Shown here in pieces: positions 15,016 through 23,610 of a stretch of DNA of 47,714 nt. The position numbers and the translations under genes are program-made. This stretch comes from JBOGGX01 sp050744245. GTDB lineage: Bacteria; Actinomycetota; Acidimicrobiia; Acidimicrobiales; JBOGGX01. The stretch is taken from NCBI GenBank assembly GCA_050744245.1, contig JBOGGX010000308.1, positions 1 to 47,714 on the forward strand. Direction: 5' to 3'. The stretch's first letter is position 1. Every line of letters starts with the position of its first letter. Below the pieces are notes generated by a model. That model made no database searches and was not told the DNA's origin. It was given only the letters and a program-made list of their open reading frames with translations.

Positions 15016-16353
15016 TCAGCTCCTGGACGACTTCCGCGCGGTCGTGGCCTTCTTGGCCGGCGTGCGCTTCTTGGCGGTGGCCTTGGCCGGGGCCTTCCGC
15101 GCGGCCGTCGTCTTCTTGGCCGGGGCCTTGCGCGCGGTCGTCGTCTTCTTCGCCGCCGGGGCCTTCTTGGCCGGAGCCTTCCGAGCGGTCGTCGTCTTCC
15201 TGGCCGGCGCCGCCTTCTTTGCCGGCGCCTTGCGCGCCGTCGATGTTCGGGTCGCGGTCGACTTCTTGGCCGGCGACTTCTTCGCCGTCGCCTTTCTCGC
15301 GGTCGTCTTCCTGGCCGGAGCCTTGCTGGCTGCTGGTGACACGGGCGCCTCCTCGGGCTGGTCTCGCTTGCTTGCCTCTTCGGTCGCCGAAGCGACCACC
15401 TCGACGACCGGTCGGTCGCCTTCGGCCATGATCCCGGTGCCGGCCAAGGAGAGGTCGACACCTCGGCGGTCGGGATTGAACCGTTCGACGACGAACGAAC
15501 GGGTCTCCCCCACCTTGACTACCTCGCGGGCACTTCGCGGTGGTGGATCGCCGAGGTTCTTGAGCGGTAGGTAGCCACGGACCGGGCCGACCATCACGTA
15601 GGCGCCGTGCGACGAGAACGACTCGACCGTGCCCTCGACCACGCTCCCCAGCGGATGGTCGATGACGAACGAGGCGTACACGAGCGGCTCGTTGAGTGCG
15701 GTGCGGGGACCATCGCCGGCGACGTCGCGACGTCCGTCCCGACCGCTCTTCCCGCGCGACTTCTTGCCGTCGGCCGCCTTCGCCGGTTGCGGCGGGTCGG
15801 CCGGAGCGGTCGGCGCCGACACCGCGACCGGCTCGGGGGCGGGCGCGGCCGCTTCGTCGGTGTGACGATCGGCGCCGTGCTTCTTCTTCTTCTTGTCCCG
15901 TGCGTCGCGCACCGACTTCCGGCTGGCGGTGCCTCGGACCGGCAGCCGGGGCACGAAGATCCAACCGACACCGGGCACCGGCTTGCCACCGAAGAGGCGC
16001 TCCCCGTCGAACAGCCAGTCGTAGGTGCCGTGGAACTCCTGAAACGAATCGTTGGACAGCACGTCGGCGTCGACTCGATTCGCGATCTGCAGCACGAACG
16101 CGTCGCCCCGTCCGACCGCACCCGCCGGCGGCGTGACGAGCTCGTTGCTGGCCGCGGCCGCTTCGAACGCCTTCCGCTCCTTCTTCTCGATGCGGTGGCC
16201 GAAGGTCGCGTCGACGACGACCGTCACCGTCTCATATGGACGTTCGGCGAGAAAGGAGCGAACGGCCTCGTCCAACTGAGCGAGGCTCGGGCGCTCACGC
16301 CCTTCGGTGGCGATGTTCGACCCGTCGACGACGAGATGTCGCGGCTGCTTCAT
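15016..16353 (-). CDS. NYN-domain RNase fused to S1 RNA-binding domain and histone H1-like tail
   Basis: 445 residues in three parts. Residues 1-135 look like a NYN/PIN-type nuclease: HLVVDGSNIA (D10), VVVDATFG (D48), GRGDAFVLQIA (D84) and VLSNDSFQEF (D102) supply the acidic residues of a metal site. Residues about 236-304 form an S1 domain (GSVVEGTVESFSSHGAYVMV, YLPLKNLG, VDLSLAG). Residues about 340-445 are a Lys/Ala/Pro/Thr tail of KAPAKK, ARKTTA and ATAKK units, like histone H1 and mycobacterial HupB tails. A charged KKKKK linker joins the first parts. It is probably an RNA-acting nuclease held near nucleic acid; the target is unknown. Confidence 0.82.
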   Translation of the reverse strand: MKQPRHLVVDGSNIATEGRERPSLAQLDEAVRSFLAERPYETVTVVVDATFGHRIEKKERKAFEAAAASNELVTPPAGAVGRGDAFVLQIANRVDADVLSNDSFQEFHGTYDWLFDGERLFGGKPVPGVGWIFVPRLPVRGTASRKSVRDARDKKKKKHGADRHTDEAAAPAPEPVAVSAPTAPADPPQPAKAADGKKSRGKSGRDGRRDVAGDGPRTALNEPLVYASFVIDHPLGSVVEGTVESFSSHGAYVMVGPVRGYLPLKNLGDPPPRSAREVVKVGETRSFVVERFNPDRRGVDLSLAGTGIMAEGDRPVVEVVASATEEASKRDQPEEAPVSPAASKAPARKTTARKATAKKSPAKKSTATRTSTARKAPAKKAAPARKTTTARKAPAKKAPAAKKTTTARKAPAKKTTAARKAPAKATAKKRTPAKKATTARKSSRS

Positions 16354-16419
16354 TCCATCGTGTAGTCAAGCAGAGCGACGCGGAACGCGCGCAGAGCCGA
16401 GACCCTAAGGTGCTGGCGC

Positions 16420-17763
16420 ATGCCCGCGCGCGACGACCCGACCGGTGAGGTCACCGAGCTGCTGCAGCAGTTGATCCGCAACGCCTGCGTCAACGACGGC
16501 CAACCCTCGTCCGGCGGTGAGACCAGGAGTGTCGACGTCCTCGACGGCTACCTGCGCGGCCGCGGACTCGACCTCGCCCGCTACGAGTTCGCACCCGGAC
16601 GAGCCAACCTCGTGGCCCGGATCGACGGTCGCCGGTCCGACGCCCCGTCGTTGCTCCTCATGGGCCACACTGATGTCGTGCCGGCCAACGCCGATCGCTG
16701 GCAGCGAGACCCGTTCGGGGGCGAGCTGGTCGACGGGGAGGTGTGGGGCCGCGGCGCGATCGACATGCTCAACCTCACCGCGTCGATGGCGGTCGCCGTG
16801 AAGCGATTGGCGGAGCAGGGTTTCACGCCCGACGGCACGCTCATCTACCTGGCCGTGGCCGACGAGGAGGCGCTCGGCACCTACGGCGCGGCCCACCTCG
16901 TCGAGCACGAGCTCGATGCCGTCGGCGCCGACTTCGTCATCACCGAGTCTGGTGGCATCCCGTTGCCATCACCGACCGGCGTGAAGCTGCCCGTGATCGT
17001 GGCCGAGAAGGGTTCGCACTGGTGCACGCTCCGGGTCCGCGGCACCCCGGGTCACGCATCCCAGCCGTACCGCACCGACAATGCCCTCGTGAAGGCGGCC
17101 GAGGTCGTCCGCCGCATCGCGGCCTACCAGCCGGCGACCGAGATCCACGAGGTCTGGCGCCGCTTCGTCGAGTCGATGGACTACCCGGCCGACTTCACCG
17201 ATCCGCTGCTCTCGGCCGACAGCTTCATCGACGCGATCGACGCCCTGCCGGACTCCATGGCCCGCCAGTTCCATGCCTGCACGCATACGACGTTCGCACC
17301 GACGATCGTCCACGGCGGCGTGAAGACCAACGTGATCCCCGACACGGTGGATCTCGAGCTCGACATTCGCACCTTGCCCGGCCAGACCGGCGATGATGTG
17401 CGGCGGCTGCTCGACGACGCGCTGGGCGAGCTGGCCGGCGACGTCGAGCTGCGCCAAGCGGTCGACGACCCTTCGACGGCTTCGCCCTTCGACAGCCCGT
17501 TGTGGGACTCCATCGAGCGGACGACCAAGGGCTTCTACCCCGACTCGAGGCCCGTGCCCTTCCTCATCGCCGGCGCCACCGATGCCCGGTTCTTCCGAAG
17601 GGCGGGCGCCACCGCCTACGGGTTCGGACTCTTCTCCCAGAGGCTCTCGTTCGAGGAGTATGGCCGCATGTTCCACGGCGACGACGAGCGAGTCGACGTC
17701 GAGTCACTCCGCCTCTCCACCGGCCTGTGGGAGGCCATCGCCCGCGACTTTCTCCTCGGGTAG
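16420..17763 (+). CDS. M20-family zinc peptidase/deacylase
   Basis: 447 residues of the M20/M25/M40 family (ArgE/DapE/CPG2-like). Metal and catalytic motifs: LLLMGHTDVVPAN (His, Asp), WGRGAIDMLN (bridging Asp), LAVADEEALGTYGA (catalytic Glu-Glu), and GATDARFFRRAGATAYGFG with the final metal His in RMFHGDDERVDVE. The dimerisation domain includes GSHWCTLRVRGTPGHASQPY. Hydrolyses an amide bond of a small acylated amino acid or dipeptide; substrate not readable. TAAGGT lies eight bases before ATG 16420. Confidence 0.88.
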   Translation: MPARDDPTGEVTELLQQLIRNACVNDGQPSSGGETRSVDVLDGYLRGRGLDLARYEFAPGRANLVARIDGRRSDAPSLLLMGHTDVVPANADRWQRDPFGGELVDGEVWGRGAIDMLNLTASMAVAVKRLAEQGFTPDGTLIYLAVADEEALGTYGAAHLVEHELDAVGADFVITESGGIPLPSPTGVKLPVIVAEKGSHWCTLRVRGTPGHASQPYRTDNALVKAAEVVRRIAAYQPATEIHEVWRRFVESMDYPADFTDPLLSADSFIDAIDALPDSMARQFHACTHTTFAPTIVHGGVKTNVIPDTVDLELDIRTLPGQTGDDVRRLLDDALGELAGDVELRQAVDDPSTASPFDSPLWDSIERTTKGFYPDSRPVPFLIAGATDARFFRRAGATAYGFGLFSQRLSFEEYGRMFHGDDERVDVESLRLSTGLWEAIARDFLLG

Positions 17764-17773
17764 CGATTCGCTG

Positions 17774-17785
17774 CACAATGACGGG
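17774..17785 (+). promoter_or_regulatory. Leaderless-type -10 box for the downstream membrane protein gene
   Basis: CACAAT (17774-17779) is followed by GACGGG and then GTG 17786 after six bases. This argues for GTG 17786 rather than the ATG at 17825. Confidence 0.5.
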
Positions 17786-19372
17786 GTGGAACCGTCGCGG
17801 CGGGCCGAGTCGTTCAACCGGACGATGGCGCCGCCCGAGTTCCCAGAGGCCCCACCGACCGAGGTCAAACCCTCCCTGTCGGTCGGTCCCCCGCCCCTCC
17901 TGCCGCCAGGCGGGCAGCCGTCCCCGCGGCGCTCGGCCACGCCGTACCTCGTCGTCGCGCTCGTCCTCGCCCTGGTCGGCATCATCGTCAGCACCCTGGC
18001 CTATCTTGACCGGCGGGCCGAGGCCGAGCGCCTGACCGAACGGCTGGCGGAGGCAAATCGGCGAATCGACGACCTCGAGACGCAGCTCGAACAGCTGGAC
18101 CAGGCCGATGAGGGCGGGATCGAGGACATCCTCGACCAGATCCTCGAGGATCTGCTGGGCGAGGGGTTCGGCTCCCCCGGCGGCGACGGCAACCCCTTCG
18201 GTGACATCCAGCTCCTCCAGTGCCTGGCGCCGTCGGGCTTCACCGGCGCGGTCGACGAGGTCGACGGAACCGCGCCTGCGCAGGCCGACGAGATCGGCGA
18301 CCTGGTGGCTGGCGACCGTGAGCTCGAGTTCGTCGCGGGCGAGCCGGCACCGACCTTCCTCGACCCGAACGCCACCGGACAACGGGTCGTCGACCTCAAC
18401 CGCGACGAGTACCCGCCGGAGGAGGCCGACCTCGACGAGCGGCTGCTCGAGACGCTGGGTGCGGTCGACACCGCGACCAACCTGCGCGAGCTCAGCTTCG
18501 AGCTCCTCTCCTCCGGCGTGGCCGGCTTCTACGTGCCGTCGACGGGTGAGCTCGTCGTCCGGTCCGACGACCCGAATCAGCCCCTCGGCCCGATCGAGCA
18601 GATCACGTTGGCCCACGAGCTCCAGCACGCGCTGGCCGACCAGAACCACGAGCTGCTCGACCGCGACCTCGACTCCCTGGGCGCCGACGCCGCGCTCGCC
18701 GCGCTGTCGTTGATCGAAGGCGACGCCAACCTGGCCGGCCAGCGGTTCGCCCTGGCCCACGTGAGCCTGCAGGAGCAGGTCGAGGTTTCGCTGTCCCCCG
18801 AGGTCACCGAGGCCCAGGTCAAGCTGGACGAGGCCCCACACTTCATCGCCCGCCAGCTGCTGTTCCCCTACCAGGAGGGCATGATCTTCGTCTGCTCGCA
18901 GTTCCTCGACGGAGGCTGGGACGCGATCGACCAGCTGTACGCCAACCCGCCCGCGTCGACGGTCGAGATCCTCGTGCCCGAGCGCGTCGGCCAGGCACCC
19001 GTGGCGGTGCCCGAGCCCGCCGCGCCGGGGGGCTCGTGGGTCGAGGCCAGGCGCGACACCTTCGGCGCAGCCGAGCTCATGTTCCTGTTCGAGGCGCCGG
19101 GCGACGACGAGGGTCGGGCCCTGGCCGATCCCCTGGGCGCGGCGTCGGCCTGGGCGGGCGGCGAGTACCGCTTGTACGTCGACGGCGATGCCACCGCGGT
19201 GAGCCTCTCCCTGGCGGCGGTGGAGGGCGGCGAGGACACGCTGTGCACCGCGGTCAACGACTTCGTCGGCGCGGCCCAGCTGGCGGGGGCGAGCGCGGTG
19301 CGATGCGACGGCTCGATCGTCCGCCTCGGCGTCGCCCCGGACGCGGCCACCGCCGAGGCCGTCGTCGGCTAG
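17786..19372 (+). CDS. Membrane-anchored protein with zincin-like HELQHALADQ motif
   Basis: About 528 residues. A proline-rich N-terminus is followed by one membrane helix (TPYLVVALVLALVGIIVSTLAY), a coiled-coil stretch (RRAEAERLTERLAEANRRID and on), an acidic Gly-rich linker, and a large extracytoplasmic domain. In it, LAHELQHALADQNHELLDRD with ALSLIEGDANLA downstream looks like a gluzincin-type HExxH with a third ligand in the EGD segment. The glutamate of HELQH fits a catalytic role. Substrate is unknown. GTG 17786 is taken as the start; ATG 17825 would shorten the tail by 13 residues without losing a domain. Confidence 0.7.
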   Translation: MEPSRRAESFNRTMAPPEFPEAPPTEVKPSLSVGPPPLLPPGGQPSPRRSATPYLVVALVLALVGIIVSTLAYLDRRAEAERLTERLAEANRRIDDLETQLEQLDQADEGGIEDILDQILEDLLGEGFGSPGGDGNPFGDIQLLQCLAPSGFTGAVDEVDGTAPAQADEIGDLVAGDRELEFVAGEPAPTFLDPNATGQRVVDLNRDEYPPEEADLDERLLETLGAVDTATNLRELSFELLSSGVAGFYVPSTGELVVRSDDPNQPLGPIEQITLAHELQHALADQNHELLDRDLDSLGADAALAALSLIEGDANLAGQRFALAHVSLQEQVEVSLSPEVTEAQVKLDEAPHFIARQLLFPYQEGMIFVCSQFLDGGWDAIDQLYANPPASTVEILVPERVGQAPVAVPEPAAPGGSWVEARRDTFGAAELMFLFEAPGDDEGRALADPLGAASAWAGGEYRLYVDGDATAVSLSLAAVEGGEDTLCTAVNDFVGAAQLAGASAVRCDGSIVRLGVAPDAATAEAVVG

Positions 19373-19393
19373 AGACCGGGCGGAGCGTCGTTC

Positions 19394-19657
19394 TCATCTG
19401 TCGGGTTCAACCTCGGGTGCCGCTGACGACGAGGCAGGTGAGGGCGAACACGAACCCGCCGCGTCCACGCCCGGGCCGGCGCCCAGATCGACGACCGGCT
19501 CGAGGCCCTCCAACTGCTCATGCGAGCGGCGCTTGTAGGCGACGACCGCAGGCCCGCGGTCGATCCGCTCCTGCCAGGCGATGGCCTCGGCGACGTCGCC
19601 GCTCCCGTCGACGTCGGCGTAGGTGTCGCTCAGTGGTGCAACATCGTCGTACGACAC
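19394..19657 (-). pseudogene. Truncated SAM-dependent methyltransferase remnant
   Basis: The leftward frame reads LSDTYADVDGSGDVAEAIAW, a helix with YKRRSHEQLEGL, then PVVDLGAGPGVDAAG, the glycine-rich SAM-binding motif I of class I methyltransferases. After that the frame turns into a low-complexity Pro/Ser/Ala stretch and stops, so the remaining about 150 residues are missing. The probable ancestral start codon lies in the terminal arm of repeat copy 3, where it now reads CTG in GCACCACTGAGC; a GTG nine codons upstream (19657) would still open the frame. It looks like a dead gene fragment. Confidence 0.6.
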
Positions 19658-19760
19658 CGACTCACATCACCACCGACAGACGGCGCACCAATGAGCTCCT
19701 CGCCGCTTCGCGGCGAGGACAGGCAGTGTCGATGGTTCGCTCGCCCTTCGGGCTCGCTCA
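19628..19760 (-). repeat. Structured intergenic repeat, family 1, copy 3
   Basis: A 133-bp element on the minus strand, 25 bases from the end of kgd. It is the best match to copy 1. The hairpin at 19698-19718 has CCTCGCCGC / GCGGCGAGG instead of CTTCGCCGC / GCGGCGAAG: one T-A pair replaced by C-G. Arms are GCTCATTGGTGC and GCACCACTGAGC in the leftward sense. It stands at the 5' end of the methyltransferase remnant. Confidence 0.85.
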
Positions 19761-19784
19761 TTCGTGCTCATGCCATGCGGCCGC

Positions 19785-22700
19785 TCAGCCCGGGCTGCAG
19801 GCCTCCGTGAGGATCTCGTCCTGTTCCTGCACGTGGGTCCCGTGACTGCCGGTGGCCGGCGACCCGGACTCGAAGCGGCTGATCCGACGGATCGAGTGGG
19901 TGTCTTCGAAGACCTCGTACAGCCGACCCTTGACGAAGTTCCACGGGCCCATGTTCTCCGGTTCCTCCTGCAGCCACACCAGCTCCGACGCGTTCGGGTA
20001 CTTGGCCACCTCGGCGGCCAGGTGCTCGAACGGCCACGGGTAGAGCTGCTCGACCCTGAGCACCGCCACCGCGGTGCCGAGCTCGTCCCGCTTGCCGATC
20101 GCGTCGACCCCGGCCTTGCCCGATGCGATGACGATGCGCGTCACCGTCTCGGCCGCGGGCGGGCCGGGGTCGGGAAGCACCTCGAGGAACGACCCGAGGG
20201 TGAGGTCGTCGATGGGCGAACGGGCGGCCCGCGCCCGCAGGAGCGACTTCGGCGTGAAAACCACGAGCGGCTTGCGGACACCGCGTCGCATCTGGCGTCG
20301 AAGCAGGTGGAAGTACTGGGCCGCGCTGGTGCAGTTGGCGACCTGGATGTTGTCCTCGGCCGCGAGGATGAGGAAGCGCTCGATGCGGGCCGACGAGTGC
20401 TCAGGGCCCTGACCCTCGTAGCCATGGGGCAGCAGCATCACCAGCCCGGACGTCGTCCCCCACTTGTCCTCGGCGGCGACGATGTACTGGTCGATGGTGA
20501 TCTGCGCGCCGTTGACGAAGTCGCCGAACTGCGCCTCCCATCCGACGAACGCTTCCTTGTTGACGATCGAGTAGCCGTACTCGAAGCCGAGCCCGGCGTA
20601 CTCGGACAGGAGCGAGTCGTAGATCCAGAACTTGGCCTGGTCGGGGTCGAGCTGGCCCAGCGGCAGCCACTCGGCGCCCGTCTCGTAGTCGACCACCACC
20701 GCGTGGCGCTGGCTGAAGGTGCCCCGCCTCGAGTCCTGACCGGCGAGGCGGATGTCGGTGCCCTCGAGGAGGAGCGAGCCGAACGCCATCGTCTCCCCGA
20801 GCGCCCAGTCGACCTCGCCCTCGTCGCTCCACATCTTGGTTCTGGCCCCGAACTGCCTGGCCAACTTGGGATGCACGGTGAAGCCGTCCGGCGGTCGGTT
20901 CAACACGTCGAAGATGCGGTCGAGGGTGCTCCGGTCGACACCGGTCTCGATGCGGGGCAGGCACCCGACGAGCTGCGGTCGGCGGGCCTTGCCCCCCTTC
21001 GGCGGCGCCGACTGCCTGGTCTGGTCGAGCGCCTCCTGCAGCCGGGTCTGGAAGTCGGCCAACGCCTTCTCGGCCTCCTCGCCGCTGATGTCGCCCCGCT
21101 TGACGAGCGCCTCGGTGTAGAGCCGGCGGACGGAGCGCTTGGCCTCGATGCGTTTGTACATGAGCGGCTGGGTGTAGCTCGGGTCGTCGCCCTCGTTGTG
21201 GCCCAGGCGGCGGTAGCAGATCATGTCGATCACGACGTCCTTGTGGAACCGCTGCCGGTACTCGAAGGCCAGGCGGGCCACCCGGACGCACGCCTCGGGA
21301 TCGTCGCCGTTCACGTGGAGGATGGGGGCCTGCACCATCTTGGCGATGTCGGTGCTGTACTCGGACGAGCGGGCCGACTCGGGCGGGGTGGTGAAGCCCA
21401 GCTGGTTGTTGATGACGAGATGGACGGTGCCCCCCACCCGGTAGCCGCGGATCTTGCCCAGCTGCAGGGTCTCGGCCACCACGCCCTGCCCGGCGAAGGC
21501 GGCGTCGCCGTGCAGCAGCAGGGGCAGCACCGGAAACGTCTCCGGCCGGTCGATGAGGTCCTGCCGCGCCCTTGCCATGCCGACCACGACCGGGTCGACC
21601 GCTTCGAGGTGGCTCGGGTTGGCCGAAAGGTCGACCGGGATCTCGTTGCCCGCCCGCGAGGCGAACTTGCCGCTCTGGCCCAGGTGGTACTTGACGTCGC
21701 CGGATCCCTGGACCGAGTCGGGGTCGATCGCGCCCTCGAACTCGCGGAAGATCTGGTCGTAGGACTTGCCGACGATGTTGGCCAGGACGTTGAGCCGGCC
21801 CCGGTGGGACATGCCCATCACGACGCCGTCGAGGCCGGCGTCGGCCGATGCCTCGAGCACCGCGTCGAGGATGGGGATGGCCGACTCGGCCCCCTCGAGC
21901 CCGAAGCGCTTCTGGCCGATGTACTTGGTGCCGAGGAAGGTCTCGAACGCCTCGGCCGCGTTGAGCTTTTCGAGGATGTGGAGCTTGTCGTCGGCCGAGA
22001 GCTCCCACAGCACGCCTTCGACCTGCTGTTGGATCCAGCGCTGCTCGTCGAGCTCCTGGATGTGCATGTACTCGATCCCGACGGTGCGGCAGTACGCGTC
22101 GCGCAGGATCCTGAGGATCTCGCCAAGCGCGAGCCGCTCGGTGCCGCCCAGCCCGCCGGTGAGGAACTCCCGGTCAAGGTCCCAGATGGTGAGCCCATAG
22201 GTCGCCGGGTCGAGCTCCGGCTCCATGTGCGGAACCTTCCAGGCCAGCGGATCGAGGTCGGCGATCAGGTGGCCACGCACCCGGTGGACGCGGATCAGCG
22301 TGTCGACCGCGGCCTGCTTGGCCAGCATGGCCTCCTCGCGGTCGACCGGGTTCACGTCGCGCCGCCAGCGCACCGCCTCGTAGGGGACCCCGAGCGAGCG
22401 GAACACCAGGTCGTAGAAGCCCTCCTCGCCCAGCAGGAGCTGGTGGACCCGCCGCAGGAACAGGCCGGACTCTGCGCCCTGGATTATGCGGTGGTCGTAG
22501 GTCGAGGACAGGGTCACGACCTTCGACACCCCGAGGTCGGCCAGGGCGGCCGGGTCTGCCCCTTCGTAGGCGGAGGGGAAGTCGATGCTGCCGACGCCGA
22601 CGATGCAGCCCTGCCCGGGCATGAGCCGGGGCACGGACTGCCTGGTGCCGATGGTGCCCGGGTTGGTGAGGGTGACCGTTGGGCCGGCGAAGTCGTCCGG

Positions 22701-23444
22701 CGAGAGCTGGTTGGATCGGACCTTGCGGATCAGCTCCTCGTAGGCCAGCCAGAAGCCACGGAAGTCGAGGGTGTCGGCGTTCTTGACCACGGGGACGAGC
22801 AGCGTGCGCGAGCCGCCGGACTTCTCGACGTCGACCGCGATGCCGAGGTTGACCCTAGGGTTGCGGACCACCATCGGCTTGCCTGCGTCGTCCGTGCTGA
22901 ACGTGGAGGTCATCGCCGGCACCGAGTCGGCGATGGCCCGGACCACGGCATAGCCGATGAGGTGGGTGAAGCTGATCTTGCCGATGCCCTTGCGCCCGAG
23001 GTAGCCGTTGACGACGCGCCGGTTGACCTCGAGGAGCTTGGCCGGGACCTCACGGAAGCTGGTTGCGGTCGGGACCTTGAGGCTGGCCTCCATGTTGGCC
23101 ACGATGCGGGCCGCCGCGCCCCGGAGGGGTTCGGCGTCGGGGGGCGGCGCGGGCGCGCCGATCGCCCCGGCCGGCGGCGCCGTCTCGGTGACCTGGGGCC
23201 GGGGCCGGGCCGGGCTGACACCGGCCGACGGCTGGGGCTCTGGTTCGGCGGGCGCCTCGGCCTCCGCCGCGGTGGTGGGTGCCGGTCGGTCGGGTCCGGC
23301 TTGGGCGTCGCCCCCGTCCTCGGCGAAGAACGCCTGCCAGCTCTCGCTCACCGAGCGCGGGTTCTCCAGGTACTGCTCGTACATCTCCTCGACGAGCCAC
23401 TCGTTGGGCCCGGCGACGTGCGGCGCGCCTCGTCGATCAGCCAT
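19785..23444 (-). CDS. kgd: Multifunctional 2-oxoglutarate dehydrogenase E1/E2-like protein
   Basis: 1219 residues, the fused actinobacterial Kgd/OdhA layout. Residues 1-45 are the E1 N-terminal tip (VEEMYEQYLENPRSVSESW); 45-108 a Pro/Ala linker; about 110-345 an E2-type acyltransferase core with YDHRIIQGAESG but no lipoyl domain; about 360-1219 the ThDP-dependent E1 with GMSHRGRLNVLANIVGKSYD and HGDAAFAGQGVVAETLQLG. It supplies succinyl-CoA for the TCA cycle together with E2/E3 proteins encoded elsewhere. The start is ATG 23444, with TAGGAT eight bases upstream; earlier in-frame codons run into a repeat and are rejected. Confidence 0.95.
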   Translation of the reverse strand: MADRRGAPHVAGPNEWLVEEMYEQYLENPRSVSESWQAFFAEDGGDAQAGPDRPAPTTAAEAEAPAEPEPQPSAGVSPARPRPQVTETAPPAGAIGAPAPPPDAEPLRGAAARIVANMEASLKVPTATSFREVPAKLLEVNRRVVNGYLGRKGIGKISFTHLIGYAVVRAIADSVPAMTSTFSTDDAGKPMVVRNPRVNLGIAVDVEKSGGSRTLLVPVVKNADTLDFRGFWLAYEELIRKVRSNQLSPDDFAGPTVTLTNPGTIGTRQSVPRLMPGQGCIVGVGSIDFPSAYEGADPAALADLGVSKVVTLSSTYDHRIIQGAESGLFLRRVHQLLLGEEGFYDLVFRSLGVPYEAVRWRRDVNPVDREEAMLAKQAAVDTLIRVHRVRGHLIADLDPLAWKVPHMEPELDPATYGLTIWDLDREFLTGGLGGTERLALGEILRILRDAYCRTVGIEYMHIQELDEQRWIQQQVEGVLWELSADDKLHILEKLNAAEAFETFLGTKYIGQKRFGLEGAESAIPILDAVLEASADAGLDGVVMGMSHRGRLNVLANIVGKSYDQIFREFEGAIDPDSVQGSGDVKYHLGQSGKFASRAGNEIPVDLSANPSHLEAVDPVVVGMARARQDLIDRPETFPVLPLLLHGDAAFAGQGVVAETLQLGKIRGYRVGGTVHLVINNQLGFTTPPESARSSEYSTDIAKMVQAPILHVNGDDPEACVRVARLAFEYRQRFHKDVVIDMICYRRLGHNEGDDPSYTQPLMYKRIEAKRSVRRLYTEALVKRGDISGEEAEKALADFQTRLQEALDQTRQSAPPKGGKARRPQLVGCLPRIETGVDRSTLDRIFDVLNRPPDGFTVHPKLARQFGARTKMWSDEGEVDWALGETMAFGSLLLEGTDIRLAGQDSRRGTFSQRHAVVVDYETGAEWLPLGQLDPDQAKFWIYDSLLSEYAGLGFEYGYSIVNKEAFVGWEAQFGDFVNGAQITIDQYIVAAEDKWGTTSGLVMLLPHGYEGQGPEHSSARIERFLILAAEDNIQVANCTSAAQYFHLLRRQMRRGVRKPLVVFTPKSLLRARAARSPIDDLTLGSFLEVLPDPGPPAAETVTRIVIASGKAGVDAIGKRDELGTAVAVLRVEQLYPWPFEHLAAEVAKYPNASELVWLQEEPENMGPWNFVKGRLYEVFEDTHSIRRISRFESGSPATGSHGTHVQEQDEILTEACSPG

Positions 23445-23479
23445 CGCGAGTGATCCTACCGAGGGGTCACAACGTGCTT

Positions 23480-23580
23480 TCTGCGCCACTCGGCCTTCGG
23501 CCTCGCCGGCGCGGCCTTCGGCAACCGCGTGGCCCGCGCTTTGCTGCTCCGGCTGGCGCCTGCGCATCGTCACGACGATG
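23480..23580 (+). repeat. Structured intergenic repeat, family 2, copy A
   Basis: About 100 bp between divergent kgd and ettA, matching 42033-42133 without gaps. Hairpin GGCC-TTC-GGCC (23492-23502). A second small stem at 23551-23560 (GG-CTGGCG-CC). The end, CACGACGATGTTGCA (23571-23585), shares ACGACGATGTTGCA with family 1 copy 3. Confidence 0.75.
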
Positions 23581-23610
23581 TTGCATCCCAACGGCTGCTA
23601 TGACTGGTCG

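Noticed and set aside
15016..15320. Short repeated DNA in the minus-strand gene resembling a CRISPR-like or tandem array
   Set aside because: The repeats encode the KAPAKK tail in frame; units vary in length and lack spacers.
19764..23453. A 1229-codon open frame on the + strand across kgd
   Set aside because: It is the antisense of kgd in a GC-rich frame; its Asp/Val/Arg/Leu-rich translation has no domain and kgd itself is unmistakable.
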